The translations under genes and the position numbers were made by a program. Source: Bacteroidales bacterium (lineage in GTDB: Bacteria > Bacteroidota > Bacteroidia > Bacteroidales > Bacteroidaceae). From it: DNA of 64,000 nt. Numbering within the stretch: position 1 is the first letter of the stretch; each line of letters starts with the position of its first letter. Shown here piece by piece: positions 44,601-54,590 of this stretch. The DNA lies in NCBI GenBank assembly GCA_015060865.1, contig SUXS01000003.1:62001-126000 (forward strand), read 5' to 3'. The notes below the pieces were generated by a model. The model worked only from the letters and a program-made list of their open reading frames with translations. It was not told where the DNA came from and did no database searches.

Positions 44601-47600
44601 CTTCCAAAGCTTGGAATACGGTTACAGCACTCTCTGCAAGTGTGCGATTATCGTAGTGCGTTTTATAAGCAGCAGCGATAGATTCGTCAATATTATTAGC
44701 TTTGCTTATATAGGTCAGAATTGCTGCATAATCTGCGATAGAAGTATTAGCAGCATCTACAGCATTCTTAAACTCCGTATAGATTTCATCAAGTTCTGCA
44801 GTCGTGTTTGCATTGCTTGCATTCTGAGCGACTGTTTTTTTAGTATTTAATGTAGCTTCTACATCCTTATTCATGATACCACTAGGAACATTTTCCAGCA
44901 AACTGGCAATCTGTGAAAGAAGAAGCGCCTTCTTTGAAGAGGGATCAGTAAGGAGCACAGGAGCATAAACTGACGCCCATTGGCCTTGTATTGTTACAGA
45001 TGCGCCTATTTCCACCTGTGTCTCAGTATCAAGATGGAAAGTAATGAAACGGTATTCCCAACCGAAACCTTCACCATTGCAGTTGTATTCACCCTCTTCA
45101 GAGAAGTTGGCTACTCCATTAACATCAACACCACGACCACGGTTGCCCTTCATAATGAGGGCAACATCTGTGGTAACATCACCAATCTTATAATACAAGT
45201 TACCGCTTGCCCCAGCTTGCCCACGAGCAATAACAGATAAGGCATAGTCACCAGCAGGAAGCGTCACAGTCTGTTTTGCAGTACGTGTGGTTTTGTTACC
45301 TTGCCAATCATCCAAGTATTTTGGACCACCAGCTTTATATCCTTCGCCATCAAGATCTCCGCCGAAATCTTCTGTCCAAGAACCAAGTGTAGCGCTTTCG
45401 GTATAGACATCATTGATGATATAGTTGTACTCATCAACTTTAAGGTCTGGGTAAGCTACAGCACCAGTCTTACCTGCTGTAATACCATTAATTCGTTCAT
45501 CTGTCATCCCCAGACCTTTAGCGATGATTATCTCAGCAGCCAAGATGTCATAGTCGCTCTTCGCTGCTATGAATGCATTTGTTGCATTCGCAAGCGACTG
45601 GGTTGCTTCTTGATAGGCTTCCTTGGTTTCTTCTGCTATAGACTGGTCGATGGCATTTACCAGGTTAGTACGTTCGATACCTGTAATATGAGTATATTCT
45701 GCGTTGTCGCGTGCAGCTACAGCACTTGCAAGTGCTGCCTCATATGCCGAGATAAACTCAGAGAGGTCAAGAGCCGCAATGAACTGTAGGCTAACATTGT
45801 CAATACCCATCCAACCTGTATTATTGTTATTCTGCACACCAAACTTCAGTGTCCCATCATTAATCTTTACCTCAACTTCGTACCATGCGCCATCATCCGA
45901 TGTTATCTGTGTCTGTACATCGTTGGCAAATACATGCGCACCATTTCCGAATGCGGCAGCTGTCAATAAGTAGGTTCCGCTAGGAAGCCCCTCAATCGTT
46001 TGGTATATAGAACCCGTAAAAGCACTTCCATTCCAGTTCTCAAAGAATTTACCTTCAATAATACCATTCGTCTTATTGGTAGCAATAGCCTTATTCTGGG
46101 CACCACCATCACTAGTCCAACCTGTTTTATCTTGGTCAAAGTGGGGATTTACAATAAGATGAGTCATATCGAAGGGGTGCCCTTCGGTAGGAGCTGCTAC
46201 AAGGCAATAAGCCTTCTGAGCATTCATTATTGTGACAGCAATAGCATCGATGGTTGCTTTATCCGTAGCATTATTCAGGTCTTCTTCTGCTTTAGTTATA
46301 GTATTTTGGAATGTAGCTTTATCAGCGTCTGATGCTGTGGAATTAGTCAACATGCTGTTGCTTGAAGTAATAAGTGCTTTCGTCTCTATGTACGGAGCTT
46401 GTACTTCATCAACAGTGGTAAGTACGGCCAGAAGTTCATTTGTTGCCGCCTTTATCGGATTTAATGCATATTCTACATTTTCGGCTATGTTGATAGCGCT
46501 ATTCAGCGAGGTTGCCACTATTCCAGGAATGGTAGTCTGGTCGATTGCTTTTGCCTTTGCGAGTGCAGCATCCAGAGCTTCTTTTTCAAGACTTATGTCA
46601 GCGCCCTTATATGTCAAACGGAAATTATCGGCCTTGTACCACCAGTGACCTCCATCTACATATTCTCCGGCATCATTACCACCAATAACACCGATGGTTA
46701 CTTGGCCAGTCAATACCTTAAACTCATAAGACACATCATGGAATGTCTTGTTATCAGTAGTGATTGTATAAACATCACTATGCTCACCATTAGCTAACAA
46801 GAACAATTTTGCATTTTGATCCGAAGCCAAAAGGACTTTTAACTCATATATACCATTAGGGATATTCCCTACGGTCTGTGTCAACGGTGTTCCCTGCCAC
46901 CAAGTATTATATAGGTAATTCCCATCAACTCCTGTTGTTTTATATGTGTTATTAGAATTAGGTTTAACACCTGTATCCGAAGAACCTTTATATGTCCATC
47001 CATTCAAGTTACCGGTCTCGAAAGAGTTGTTGACAATATACGAGGTAAGGTCTGCAGGATTCTCGGCTGAAATGTCGTCAAGTTCTCTATGAATCAACTT
47101 CAAATGGCTCACGTAAAGAACGGGAGTGTTTCCTGAAACAAGATTATTTGAACCTGTTCCATATCCCAACGAAACAGTCGCTTTGGTCGCTTCCGTGATC
47201 ACAAAGGTTATAGAGTGTGATGTCCAACTTGATTTTCCTTTCATCCATTCTACAGAAGTATCCGTAAAGGTTTTATCACCCACCTTCACATAAAACAGGT
47301 TGTTATAGTTAACGGCAGACGTACTACCATTAACATTCTCTACATCATAGCTTAATGTATATACACCGGAGGGGAGGGCCTGCGAGGTTTCTTGATTATA
47401 GGATGAATAGTTTCCACTCCAACGACATTGAAAGCCGAAGAAATATTCCGAATTCAGGTGAGTAGCGTCTGTTGATGATGCTGCATAACTTGCTAATTTT
47501 CCTCCAATATTTCCAGAGCCTATATCTCTATAATTACCAGAAATATATTGCGTCCATCCGTCTTTTGAAGAGAAATCCGCATTGGTCAGATATGTACTCG

Positions 47601-47679
47601 TCACATCCGTCTGTGCTTTCAGTGTTGTCACCCCCAGCACCGCAAAAAGTATTGCGAAAAGTTTATTATATTTTTTCAT
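41641..47679 (-). CDS. Giant secreted multi-domain surface protein with repeated carbohydrate-binding-like and FIVAR-type modules
   Basis: A protein of 2012 residues. Signal peptide MKKYNKLFAILFAVLGVTTLKA. At least six beta-rich modules share GxWT, YDGS and TLPAGDY(V/A)L motifs (for example ~205-355, 495-640, 740-925, 1070-1230, 1450-1620), like carbohydrate-binding domains. They are separated by helical FIVAR-like segments rich in Ala/Thr/Asn. A C-terminal region has GWATLILPFNADIPEGV and ends IYDLMGRKV...GKKVIVK, which resembles the sorting tails of Bacteroidota surface proteins. The octamer repeat TGGACAAT is read in frame near the end (WTMDNGQWT). It begins 11 nt after the metallophosphatase gene, so the two form an operon. 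I infer a polysaccharide-binding adhesin or scaffold. Confidence 0.8.
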   Translation of the reverse strand: MKKYNKLFAILFAVLGVTTLKAQTDVTSTYLTNADFSSKDGWTQYISGNYRDIGSGNIGGKLASYAASSTDATHLNSEYFFGFQCRWSGNYSSYNQETSQALPSGVYTLSYDVENVNGSTSAVNYNNLFYVKVGDKTFTDTSVEWMKGKSSWTSHSITFVITEATKATVSLGYGTGSNNLVSGNTPVLYVSHLKLIHRELDDISAENPADLTSYIVNNSFETGNLNGWTYKGSSDTGVKPNSNNTYKTTGVDGNYLYNTWWQGTPLTQTVGNIPNGIYELKVLLASDQNAKLFLLANGEHSDVYTITTDNKTFHDVSYEFKVLTGQVTIGVIGGNDAGEYVDGGHWWYKADNFRLTYKGADISLEKEALDAALAKAKAIDQTTIPGIVATSLNSAINIAENVEYALNPIKAATNELLAVLTTVDEVQAPYIETKALITSSNSMLTNSTASDADKATFQNTITKAEEDLNNATDKATIDAIAVTIMNAQKAYCLVAAPTEGHPFDMTHLIVNPHFDQDKTGWTSDGGAQNKAIATNKTNGIIEGKFFENWNGSAFTGSIYQTIEGLPSGTYLLTAAAFGNGAHVFANDVQTQITSDDGAWYEVEVKINDGTLKFGVQNNNNTGWMGIDNVSLQFIAALDLSEFISAYEAALASAVAARDNAEYTHITGIERTNLVNAIDQSIAEETKEAYQEATQSLANATNAFIAAKSDYDILAAEIIIAKGLGMTDERINGITAGKTGAVAYPDLKVDEYNYIINDVYTESATLGSWTEDFGGDLDGEGYKAGGPKYLDDWQGNKTTRTAKQTVTLPAGDYALSVIARGQAGASGNLYYKIGDVTTDVALIMKGNRGRGVDVNGVANFSEEGEYNCNGEGFGWEYRFITFHLDTETQVEIGASVTIQGQWASVYAPVLLTDPSSKKALLLSQIASLLENVPSGIMNKDVEATLNTKKTVAQNASNANTTAELDEIYTEFKNAVDAANTSIADYAAILTYISKANNIDESIAAAYKTHYDNRTLAESAVTVFQALEVATYNYVMANFTYDVEMEAGAWIPEGPVGSLSGQHYDGSGTSSYLEQSSAAWGQNAWSISYKQDKTLPAGDYVFKVAGRRASGTGNTLSLVVTNINDPENPVELGMVNDFPEGDTGLGINKNGITSFDAGDEAGFANNNNGRGWQWRYVKFTLTSETTVQVAVEAEATTTHQWISFCDATLQMTEDTYLDANMGALDAPTAAAEALVDTKPMGTAENNDLKAALALPVTTGAELLAKIEALNIAVANANAWIPKYNEAKAPLVAALERFETDYNDGANGCLYHLQKAAWSTVIEKVQAAAEAKDVTNSYAGFEAATTDLVAALDAAQASINMYAKLKAEIAYAQAYTPLIEGNAAGHTAAITAAQNAYDAAEIADASELILAMQNYKVLDYTYVTDTYSASCNLGNWTGSTGTGKSEHWSGNAETTYFDYSRWSGEAKAYEATQTITLPAGEYVLMAAGRASEVEGTEAYIKVDDNKVSFNTKGSYGLGIDTDGKANFSADGTYGRDGEGYGWEYRFIEFTLTEETEVTLVAGMNIVDSYNPLSWAGVCTPQLFTTPLSGAKNNLQKAIDDAEATLAAYPIGEEAFQISENSDAYKVLGQAIVTAKDYLGESNIGILEEATETLNAAVETFETSYVLNDPEEGEAFNMVLNSNGGWQHDGKAVTYIANDRKDAGNYNIRYLTAPNVNYAQAFTFTPADIPNHYTMSMTDVDGNERYVCTGRPHGGNTSQIRTTTNAEDALVVKVIATKSGVYNLYNTEANNYIGSQDAGFYTVNSHINFNLIAAEKANVTLTISSAGWATLILPFNADIPEGVVAYTSEEVADYGNGDAVQLIEAESFVANTPYLVSGVPDSYVFSGYGLAKQDTCIVGLFTGTYVDYQTTANSNTYVLQKHGDEVAFYLVGDLDGDGNYATPTVKPYRIYMTYEAPAGETAAPMFRIGRGTTGIEDAEWTMDNGQWTIYDLMGRKVTTMEKGNMYIVNGKKVIVK

Positions 47680-47690
47680 GATTCGTCGGA

Positions 47691-49058
47691 TTAAAAGTTT
47701 ACACGTTGTACTTCTATTACACCTACATTTTCTTTACACAGCACAACTAATGCTCTGCGTTGGGTGAAAGCAGCCTCTATGGTGTGGTCTCTGAACTTAG
47801 TGCCATTAGTAGCAGTCACATCCTGACCATCGTCCTTATGCGAGTGCCCTGAGAAGTGGCGAGGATTCTTGGTCTTCACGATAATGTCGGCCAAGGCCTT
47901 CTTCTTCTTTTCAGCGAGAGCCTGTCCCTCAGCAGAGGTATATGTTACGGGAGTCCCACCATTATAAAATTCAGATTCATCTGCATCTACGGGCCAAAGA
48001 CATACAGGGTCGCGGTCGGCTGCGGCATTGTTCTGATCAAGCCACCAACGCTCATTTGCATCATTATAATCATTAGCCTCAGAGTAGAAAGGATAGTGCG
48101 ACACCCAGATGGACGCCTCGTCCTTATGCGCTTCGACATAAGAGTTCAACGCATCAATGGTACCATCGGCCGCATAGGTGGTAGTACTCTTGGTAAGAAG
48201 ACTCCCTTTATCATATGGTTTCTGGAACCAATAGTTGTTAGCACAATAGAAGCGAACGCCTTTATATTTAAAGGTGAAGTGCTCCATCTGCACATCTGCA
48301 TCACAATTGGGGTCGGTGATAGTCTCTACAGTAAATCCACCAAAGCCCGCAGCCTTACCATACTGTGTCTTTACCAGATTCAAGGCCGTTTGGTTATTGT
48401 TGCAACCAGAATAGTTGAGTCCATAGTCATCAGTGCTGTCCCAATAAATATCTGGTACAAGGTCATGATTACCAGTGATGGTGATGAAAGGAATCTTGGC
48501 ATCGTTGAATCCCTGCATGGCATTAGTGAAGTCTGTTCCCGATGTTTCGTTGTCCTTATCCATATCACCGAGACAAATCACGATGTCTGCAGTAGGCACA
48601 TAGCCTTTAGGAGCTGCAGCGAAAGTCACCGATGCACCGCCTTCTTTGCCAAGGTTCAGAATATTGGTTACCATTGTTTGCATATCGGCCACAGAGATGC
48701 CATTGTCCTGCGCCACATGAGGGTCACCGAACATTACCGCTGTGAAGTAGGCTCCCTCGATAAAGCGGAACGAATAGGCTTTGCCGTCGTAGACGAAGGT
48801 CTCAATCTCACCATCGGTGATGAAGGTCTCGGCCGGATTAGGAGTGATATCACTGAGGGACACTGTCTGGCCGCCTACTTTCGCACCAGTGATAAACCCA
48901 CCATTTAAATTAGTGCCTGAAGGCAGCTGCACGAGGGTGCTGCCGTCGGCAAGCGTAGACTCCGTAGCTGTGGCGGAGTACGTGAACGTCATCTGCGCCC
49001 ATGCGCTCGTGGTGAGCAGCGCGGCAGCGACGAACATAAAGAAACGATTGCTTTTCAT
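47691..49058 (-). CDS. Secreted calcineurin-like metallophosphatase
   Basis: A protein of 455 residues with signal peptide MKSNRFFMFVAAALLTTSAWA. Metal-binding motifs GDPHV, GDMD, GNHD, VSHYPFYS and SGHSH occur in the expected order for a dinuclear metallophosphoesterase. An N-terminal beta-rich part of about 100 residues precedes them. The substrate is unknown. It is the first gene of the minus-strand operon, with a TAAATTTG box at 49156-49149. Confidence 0.87.
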   Translation of the reverse strand: MKSNRFFMFVAAALLTTSAWAQMTFTYSATATESTLADGSTLVQLPSGTNLNGGFITGAKVGGQTVSLSDITPNPAETFITDGEIETFVYDGKAYSFRFIEGAYFTAVMFGDPHVAQDNGISVADMQTMVTNILNLGKEGGASVTFAAAPKGYVPTADIVICLGDMDKDNETSGTDFTNAMQGFNDAKIPFITITGNHDLVPDIYWDSTDDYGLNYSGCNNNQTALNLVKTQYGKAAGFGGFTVETITDPNCDADVQMEHFTFKYKGVRFYCANNYWFQKPYDKGSLLTKSTTTYAADGTIDALNSYVEAHKDEASIWVSHYPFYSEANDYNDANERWWLDQNNAAADRDPVCLWPVDADESEFYNGGTPVTYTSAEGQALAEKKKKALADIIVKTKNPRHFSGHSHKDDGQDVTATNGTKFRDHTIEAAFTQRRALVVLCKENVGVIEVQRVNF

Positions 49059-49148
49059 TGCTTTTGTTTTGTTTTATTGTTTTAGTTTTTTATGTTATTT
49101 TTCATCTTTGCGCATGCCGTTCCCTTGCGAAAACGACATACCACGCTG

Positions 49149-49156
49149 CAAATTTA
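49149..49156 (-). promoter_or_regulatory. Putative -7 element for the metallophosphatase operon
   Basis: TAAATTTG on the minus strand, about 90 nt before the start. No clear -33 TTG. It is divergent from the GH2 promoter. Confidence 0.4.
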
Positions 49157-49230
49157 GACTAAATTTATGAAAAATCTCGAAATCGACCCATTTTTTTTCG
49201 ATAAATGGCTCAGGATAAAAGATTAATGGC

Positions 49231-49261
49231 TTGTATATATGTAAAAAAAGCACTACTTTCG
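49231..49261 (+). promoter_or_regulatory. Promoter of the rhamnogalacturonan module
   Basis: TTG at 49231-49233, a 20-nt spacer, TACTTTCG at 49254-49261. The leader is about 35 nt before ATG 49301. Confidence 0.55.
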
Positions 49262-49300
49262 CCGTTGAACTTATATAATATCTCCCAATAAGATACCACT

Positions 49301-52261
49301 ATGCATACATCACGCTACTCACTCACCACACTGCTACTCATGATTGCCCTGACAGCATGGGGCGGAACCCGCTACAACCTTTCCCTGGACTGGAAATACC
49401 GAATAGGCGACTACCCCGGAACCGAAGCGACGAAATACTCCGAGAAAGGGTGGCAATCCATCTCGCTGCCTCGCGCCTTCAACGAGGATGAGGCTTACCG
49501 CTTGGCCATCGACGAGCTTACCGACACCGTGGTGTGGTACCGCAAGCACTTCCGCCTACCCAAGGAGCAGCACAGCAGCAAGGTGTTCGTGGAGTTCGAG
49601 GGTGTGCGCCATGGAGCCGACTTCTACCTCAACGGGCATCACCTCGGATACCATGAGAATGGAGTGATGGCCGTGGGACTTGACCTCACGCCCTACATCA
49701 ACCGCAAGGGCGACAACGTGTTGGCCGTGAGGGTCGACAATAGTTGGGAATACCGTGAACGCGCTACCCGCAGCACTTACCAGTGGAACAACAAGAACTT
49801 CAATGCCAACTACGGTGGCATCCCCAAGAACGTATACCTGCACCTCATGGGCGAGGTGTACCAGACACTGCCCCTGTACAGTAACCTACAGACGACAGGC
49901 GTATACGTTTATGCTACAGACTATGACATACCCGCCCGCAAGGCTACTATCCACGTGGAGAGCGAGGTGCGCAACGAGAGTGGCCGGGCACGCACACTGA
50001 TGCTCGAGTCGGTGATAGTGGACATGGAGGGCCGTGAGGTGGCACGCATGTCAAGCGCCCCCTTCACCCTACAGGCCGGAGCCACCACCTTGGCCAAGGC
50101 ACATGCACCGGCCGCGGGGCTCCACTTCTGGAGCTGGGGTTACGGCTACCTATACACGGTGAAGAGCCGTGTGGTAGAGGAGGGTGCAGTACTTGATGAG
50201 GCCACCCTGCGCACGGGCTTCCGCAAGACACGCTTTGCCGAAGGCAAGATATGGCTCAACGACCGCGTGCTGATGATGAAGGGCTTCGCCCAACGCACCA
50301 GCAATGAGTGGCCCGCCGTGGGCATGAGTGTGCCGGCATGGCTCAGCGACTACTCGAACGGCATGATGGTGCAGGGCAACGCAAACCTCGTGCGGTGGAT
50401 GCATGTGACACCATGGAAGCAGGATGTGGAGTCGTGTGACCGCGTGGGCCTCATCCAGGCCATGCCTGCCGGCGATGCCGAAAAGGATCGAGAGGGGCGC
50501 CAGTGGGAGCACCGCGTGGAGCTCATGCGCGATGCCATCATATATAACCGTAACAACCCCAGCATACTCTTCTACGAGTGCGGCAATGAATCGATCAGTC
50601 GGGAGCACATGATAGAGATGAAGCGCGTGCGCGACCTCTACGACCCGCATGGCGGAAGAGCCATCGGTAGCCGCGAGATGCTCGACATCGACGAAGCCGA
50701 GTATGGTGGCGAGATGCTCTACATCAACACCTCGGCCAAGCACCCGATGTGGGCCATGGAGTATTGCCGCGACGAGGGCTTGCGCAAGTATTGGGATGCC
50801 CAAAGCTATCCCTACCACCCCGAAGGCAAGGGGCCCCTTTATCGTGGCAAGGATGCCAGCGACTACAACCACAACCAGGATCGTATGGCCATAGAACATA
50901 TACGCCGTTGGTACGACTACTGGCGGGTGCGCCCCGGTAGCGGCCGACGTGTGAGCTCCGGGGGCGTGAAGATTATCTTCTCTGACACGAACACTCACTT
51001 CCGCGGCGAGTCGAACTACCGCACCAGTGGCGTCACCGACGCCATGCGCCTGCCCAAGGACAGCTACTATGCCCATCAGGTGATGTGGAACGGATGGGTC
51101 GACATCGAAGAGCAGGGATGCCATATCATAGGCCATTGGAACTACCCGGAAGGGACGGTCAAAGAGGTATACGTAGTGTCGTCGGCCGACAGTGTGGCCC
51201 TGCTGCTCAATGGCATGCCCGTAGGCAAGGCTAAGCGTGAATATGACTTCCTCTACACCTTCCGTGATGTAGCTTTCGTGCCTGGCACACTACAAGCCAT
51301 AGGCTATACCAAGGAGGGGCGTGAAGTATGCACTCACACCCTGTACACGGCTGGTGAGGGAGCATCGTTACGCCTGACGCTGACCACGGACCCCGAGGGA
51401 TTCCATGCTGATGGAGTTGACCTCGCCTTGGTAGAGGTGGAGGTGCTCGACAGCGAGGGGCGTCGCTGTCCGCTCGACAACCGCACCATACACTTCACGC
51501 TGAATGGGGCTGCCCAGTGGCGTGGAGGCATAGCACAGGCTGAGGACAACGGCATACTGGCAACTGACCTCCCCGTGGAGTGTGGTGTCAACCGTGTACT
51601 GGTGCGCAGCACGCGCAAGGCAGGAAGGGTGATGCTGCAGGCCGAGGCCGAGGGTCTTGCTCCCGCCACCATCAGTTGGGAGTCGGTTCCTGTAGTGAGC
51701 AAGCACGGACTAAGCAGCTACATCGCTGCTGATCATCAGCCTAGCCTGTTGCTTCGTGGCGAGACACCACAGGCCCCATCATACACCGACTTCAAGCGCG
51801 ACATTGCCGTGGAGAGCATCGTGGCAGGGTCGAACCAAGCCGATGCCGCAAACAGCCGCGACGACAACGAGCTGAGCGAATGGCGCAGCGACGGCAAGCG
51901 CGACAACGGATGGATCACCTACACGCTGGCCGACTCGAGTGTCGTGGACGAGGTAGTCATCAAGCTCTCGGGCTGGCGAAGCCGAAGCTACCCGCTCGAC
52001 ATCTATGCCGACGGCAAGCGCGTATATAGTGGCGATACCGACCTAAGCCTGGGCTACGTGTTCCTCCCCTTGGAGCCCGTGAAGGCTAAGTGCATCACTC
52101 TCTCGCTCCGCGGAGCTGCCATAGAGGGCGATGGCTTCGGACAGATCACCGAACTGGCGGGCGGCAATGCCGGAAACCTCGATGGATTCGGTGAAAAGAG
52201 CGGCACATCGGCCAACACGCTACGCATCATTGAGGTTGATTTCTTACAACATATCCCATAA
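49301..52261 (+). CDS. Glycoside hydrolase family 2 protein (beta-galactosidase-like) with C-terminal discoidin-type domain
   Basis: An exported enzyme of 986 residues with a short signal peptide (about 1-20). Sandwich, immunoglobulin-like and TIM-barrel domains of GH2 run in order. The acid/base is probably Glu430 in FYECGNES, and the nucleophile is probably Glu487 in WAMEYCRDE. A C-terminal part (about 850-980, SEWRSDGKRDNGWITYTL) looks like an F5/8-type carbohydrate-binding module. Beside a PL11 lyase and L-rhamnose mutarotase, it most likely trims galactose or a related side sugar from rhamnogalacturonan I. Specificity is inferred. Confidence 0.88.
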   Translation: MHTSRYSLTTLLLMIALTAWGGTRYNLSLDWKYRIGDYPGTEATKYSEKGWQSISLPRAFNEDEAYRLAIDELTDTVVWYRKHFRLPKEQHSSKVFVEFEGVRHGADFYLNGHHLGYHENGVMAVGLDLTPYINRKGDNVLAVRVDNSWEYRERATRSTYQWNNKNFNANYGGIPKNVYLHLMGEVYQTLPLYSNLQTTGVYVYATDYDIPARKATIHVESEVRNESGRARTLMLESVIVDMEGREVARMSSAPFTLQAGATTLAKAHAPAAGLHFWSWGYGYLYTVKSRVVEEGAVLDEATLRTGFRKTRFAEGKIWLNDRVLMMKGFAQRTSNEWPAVGMSVPAWLSDYSNGMMVQGNANLVRWMHVTPWKQDVESCDRVGLIQAMPAGDAEKDREGRQWEHRVELMRDAIIYNRNNPSILFYECGNESISREHMIEMKRVRDLYDPHGGRAIGSREMLDIDEAEYGGEMLYINTSAKHPMWAMEYCRDEGLRKYWDAQSYPYHPEGKGPLYRGKDASDYNHNQDRMAIEHIRRWYDYWRVRPGSGRRVSSGGVKIIFSDTNTHFRGESNYRTSGVTDAMRLPKDSYYAHQVMWNGWVDIEEQGCHIIGHWNYPEGTVKEVYVVSSADSVALLLNGMPVGKAKREYDFLYTFRDVAFVPGTLQAIGYTKEGREVCTHTLYTAGEGASLRLTLTTDPEGFHADGVDLALVEVEVLDSEGRRCPLDNRTIHFTLNGAAQWRGGIAQAEDNGILATDLPVECGVNRVLVRSTRKAGRVMLQAEAEGLAPATISWESVPVVSKHGLSSYIAADHQPSLLLRGETPQAPSYTDFKRDIAVESIVAGSNQADAANSRDDNELSEWRSDGKRDNGWITYTLADSSVVDEVVIKLSGWRSRSYPLDIYADGKRVYSGDTDLSLGYVFLPLEPVKAKCITLSLRGAAIEGDGFGQITELAGGNAGNLDGFGEKSGTSANTLRIIEVDFLQHIP

Positions 52262-52264
52262 CCT

Positions 52265-54175
52265 ATGTATCGGATTATTTTCCTTGTCGCTATCCTATGG
52301 AGCCATGCGGTGCTGCAGGCACAGCCCTCCTACGCAAACACAATAACGACCGAACTGCTGGGACGCGGTGTGTGTGCCGTGAGGCAGAATGACCATGAGA
52401 TATTTGTATCGTGGCGATACCTGCAGACAGATGCAAGCGACATCGCTTTCGATGTATACCGCAATGGAGAAAAGGTAAACGAGAAGCCCATAACCGATGT
52501 CACATGGTGGGTCGACAAGAACGCTGCCGACAGCCTGTCGTGCTACGAGGTGCGACCTGCCGAGGAGGCCAGCACGGCCGCCATGGGTAGCTATACCCTA
52601 CCGGCCCAACAAGGCATGGGGTGCATCGAGATTCCTCTCGACCTACCGAAAGGAGGCACCACACCCGATGGGCGCCGATACAGCTACACGGCTGGCGATG
52701 CCAGCATAGGCGATGTAGACGGCGACGGTGAATACGAAATCATCCTCAAGTGGGACCCCACCAATGCACACGACAACTCACACGATGGATACACCGGCAA
52801 CGTATTGGTAGACTGCTACCGCCTTAGCGGTGAAAAGCTGTGGCGCATAGACCTCGGCCCCAACATACGTGCAGGAGCACACTACACCCAGTTTATGGTG
52901 TATGACCTCGATGGCGACAACCGGGCCGAAGTGGTGATGCGTACCGCCGACGGCACCATAGACGGGAGGGGACAGGTCATAGGCAACGCCTTTGCCGACT
53001 ATAGAATCGTAGGCGATACGGCCGCCATGCGTAGAGCACCAACGACATCGCGCCAACGACGACGCTACCCCACCCCAGCCATGCAGGGACGCATACTGGA
53101 CGAGCGCGAATTCCTGACCCTATTCTCCGGCCTTACAGGAGAGGCAATGTACACGACAGACTACCTGCCGGCACGAGGCAATGCGGCCGACTGGGGCGAC
53201 ACAAGGGGGAACCGAAGCGACCGATTCCTGGCATGTATAGCCTACCTTGACGGCAAGCACCCGTCGGTAGTGATGTGTAGAGGATATTATACCCGTAGTG
53301 TACTGGCGGCCTTCGACTGGAACGGGAAGGAACTGGTATCACGATGGGTGTTTGACTCGGGACTGCCCGAATGGAGACATTACTCCGGACAAGGGAACCA
53401 CAATCTACGCGTGGGAGATGTAGACGGAGACGGATGCGATGAAATCGTATATGGCTCATGCACCATCGACCACGACGGGAAGGGACTCTACAACACTGGA
53501 CTCGGGCATGGTGATGCCCTGCATATGACTGCTTTCTATCCAGACAGCACCACCCTACAGGTATGGGCCTGCCACGAGAACCGACGTGACGGGTCTACGC
53601 TACGCGATGCACGCACAGGACGCATCATCCACCAATATCCGTCGCATGAGGATGTGGGACGATGCATGGCTTCGGACATTGACCCCCGCCATCCGGGAGT
53701 GGAGATGTGGAGCCTGGCTTCGGGAGGCATACGTAACCTTGCCGGTGAGGTAGTAGCCTCACGAGTGAGAGGACTATCATGCAATATGGCCATCTGGTGG
53801 GACGGCGACCTGCTGCGCGAACTACTCGACGGAACACGTATCAGCAAATACCAATGGGAAGCTGACAGCTGCCAGGTGTTGACGCAGTTTGAGCTATGCG
53901 CCCACAACAACAGTACGAAATCAAACCCTTGCCTACAAGCCGATATCATAGGAGACTGGCGCGAAGAGGTGCTCGTACGTACCCGTGACAACAGAGCACT
54001 ACACCTATATACCAGCACGATCCCCACACCCTACCGCCTGCACACGTTCCTGCACGACCCGATATACCGCATCAGTATAGCTACCCAGAATGTGGCCTAC
54101 AACCAACCGACACACACGGGGTTCTATGTCGGGAGCGATGTGCATGGAGAGTTCCGCGGAACCCATATCCCCTGA
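52265..54175 (+). CDS. Rhamnogalacturonan lyase, polysaccharide lyase family 11
   Basis: An exported enzyme of 636 residues with signal peptide MYRIIFLVAILWSHAVLQA. The eight-bladed propeller of PL11 is seen in repeats of GDxDGDGExE, such as GDASIGDVDGDGEYEIILKW, YDLDGDNRAEVVMRTADGT and GDVDGDGCDEIVYGS, which also supply calcium-binding Asp residues. The enzyme cleaves the rhamnose-galacturonate backbone by beta-elimination. It starts 3 nt after the GH2 stop, so the two are translated from one message. Confidence 0.93.
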   Translation: MYRIIFLVAILWSHAVLQAQPSYANTITTELLGRGVCAVRQNDHEIFVSWRYLQTDASDIAFDVYRNGEKVNEKPITDVTWWVDKNAADSLSCYEVRPAEEASTAAMGSYTLPAQQGMGCIEIPLDLPKGGTTPDGRRYSYTAGDASIGDVDGDGEYEIILKWDPTNAHDNSHDGYTGNVLVDCYRLSGEKLWRIDLGPNIRAGAHYTQFMVYDLDGDNRAEVVMRTADGTIDGRGQVIGNAFADYRIVGDTAAMRRAPTTSRQRRRYPTPAMQGRILDEREFLTLFSGLTGEAMYTTDYLPARGNAADWGDTRGNRSDRFLACIAYLDGKHPSVVMCRGYYTRSVLAAFDWNGKELVSRWVFDSGLPEWRHYSGQGNHNLRVGDVDGDGCDEIVYGSCTIDHDGKGLYNTGLGHGDALHMTAFYPDSTTLQVWACHENRRDGSTLRDARTGRIIHQYPSHEDVGRCMASDIDPRHPGVEMWSLASGGIRNLAGEVVASRVRGLSCNMAIWWDGDLLRELLDGTRISKYQWEADSCQVLTQFELCAHNNSTKSNPCLQADIIGDWREEVLVRTRDNRALHLYTSTIPTPYRLHTFLHDPIYRISIATQNVAYNQPTHTGFYVGSDVHGEFRGTHIP

Positions 54176-54221
54176 CCTCTTAACACTAAAATAATGAATA
54201 TCAACCTAAAACACACGAGAG

Positions 54222-54536
54222 ATGAAAAGAGAAGCTTTCAAAATGTTCCTTAAACCCGGATGTGAAGAAGAGTATCAACGACGTCATGCTGCCATATGGC
54301 CCGAACTGAAGAAGATGCTGTCGGAGAATGGGGTATATGACTACTCTATCTATTGGGACCGCGACACCAACATTCTCTTTGCTTGTCAGAAAGTACGTGG
54401 CGAAGGAGGCTCGCAAGATATGGGCGACAATCCTATCGTACAGAAATGGTGGGACTATATGGCCGACATCATGGAGGTAAATCCCGATAATTCGCCTGTA
54501 TCTATCCCATTGCCCGAAGTATTCTATATGGAATAG
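54222..54536 (+). CDS. rhaM: L-rhamnose mutarotase
   Basis: A cytoplasmic enzyme of 104 residues that interconverts the anomers of L-rhamnose. The family motifs are RRHAAIWPELKKML, YDYSIYWD and the C-terminal WWDYMADIMEVNPDNSP. It lies 46 nt after the rhamnogalacturonan lyase gene and completes the module by handling the released rhamnose. Confidence 0.93.
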   Translation: MKREAFKMFLKPGCEEEYQRRHAAIWPELKKMLSENGVYDYSIYWDRDTNILFACQKVRGEGGSQDMGDNPIVQKWWDYMADIMEVNPDNSPVSIPLPEVFYME

Positions 54537-54590
54537 CTGCCGAAAAGAGGGTTTCTTGCCGCATTTCTTTCGTAATGAGATTTTTTTGAG

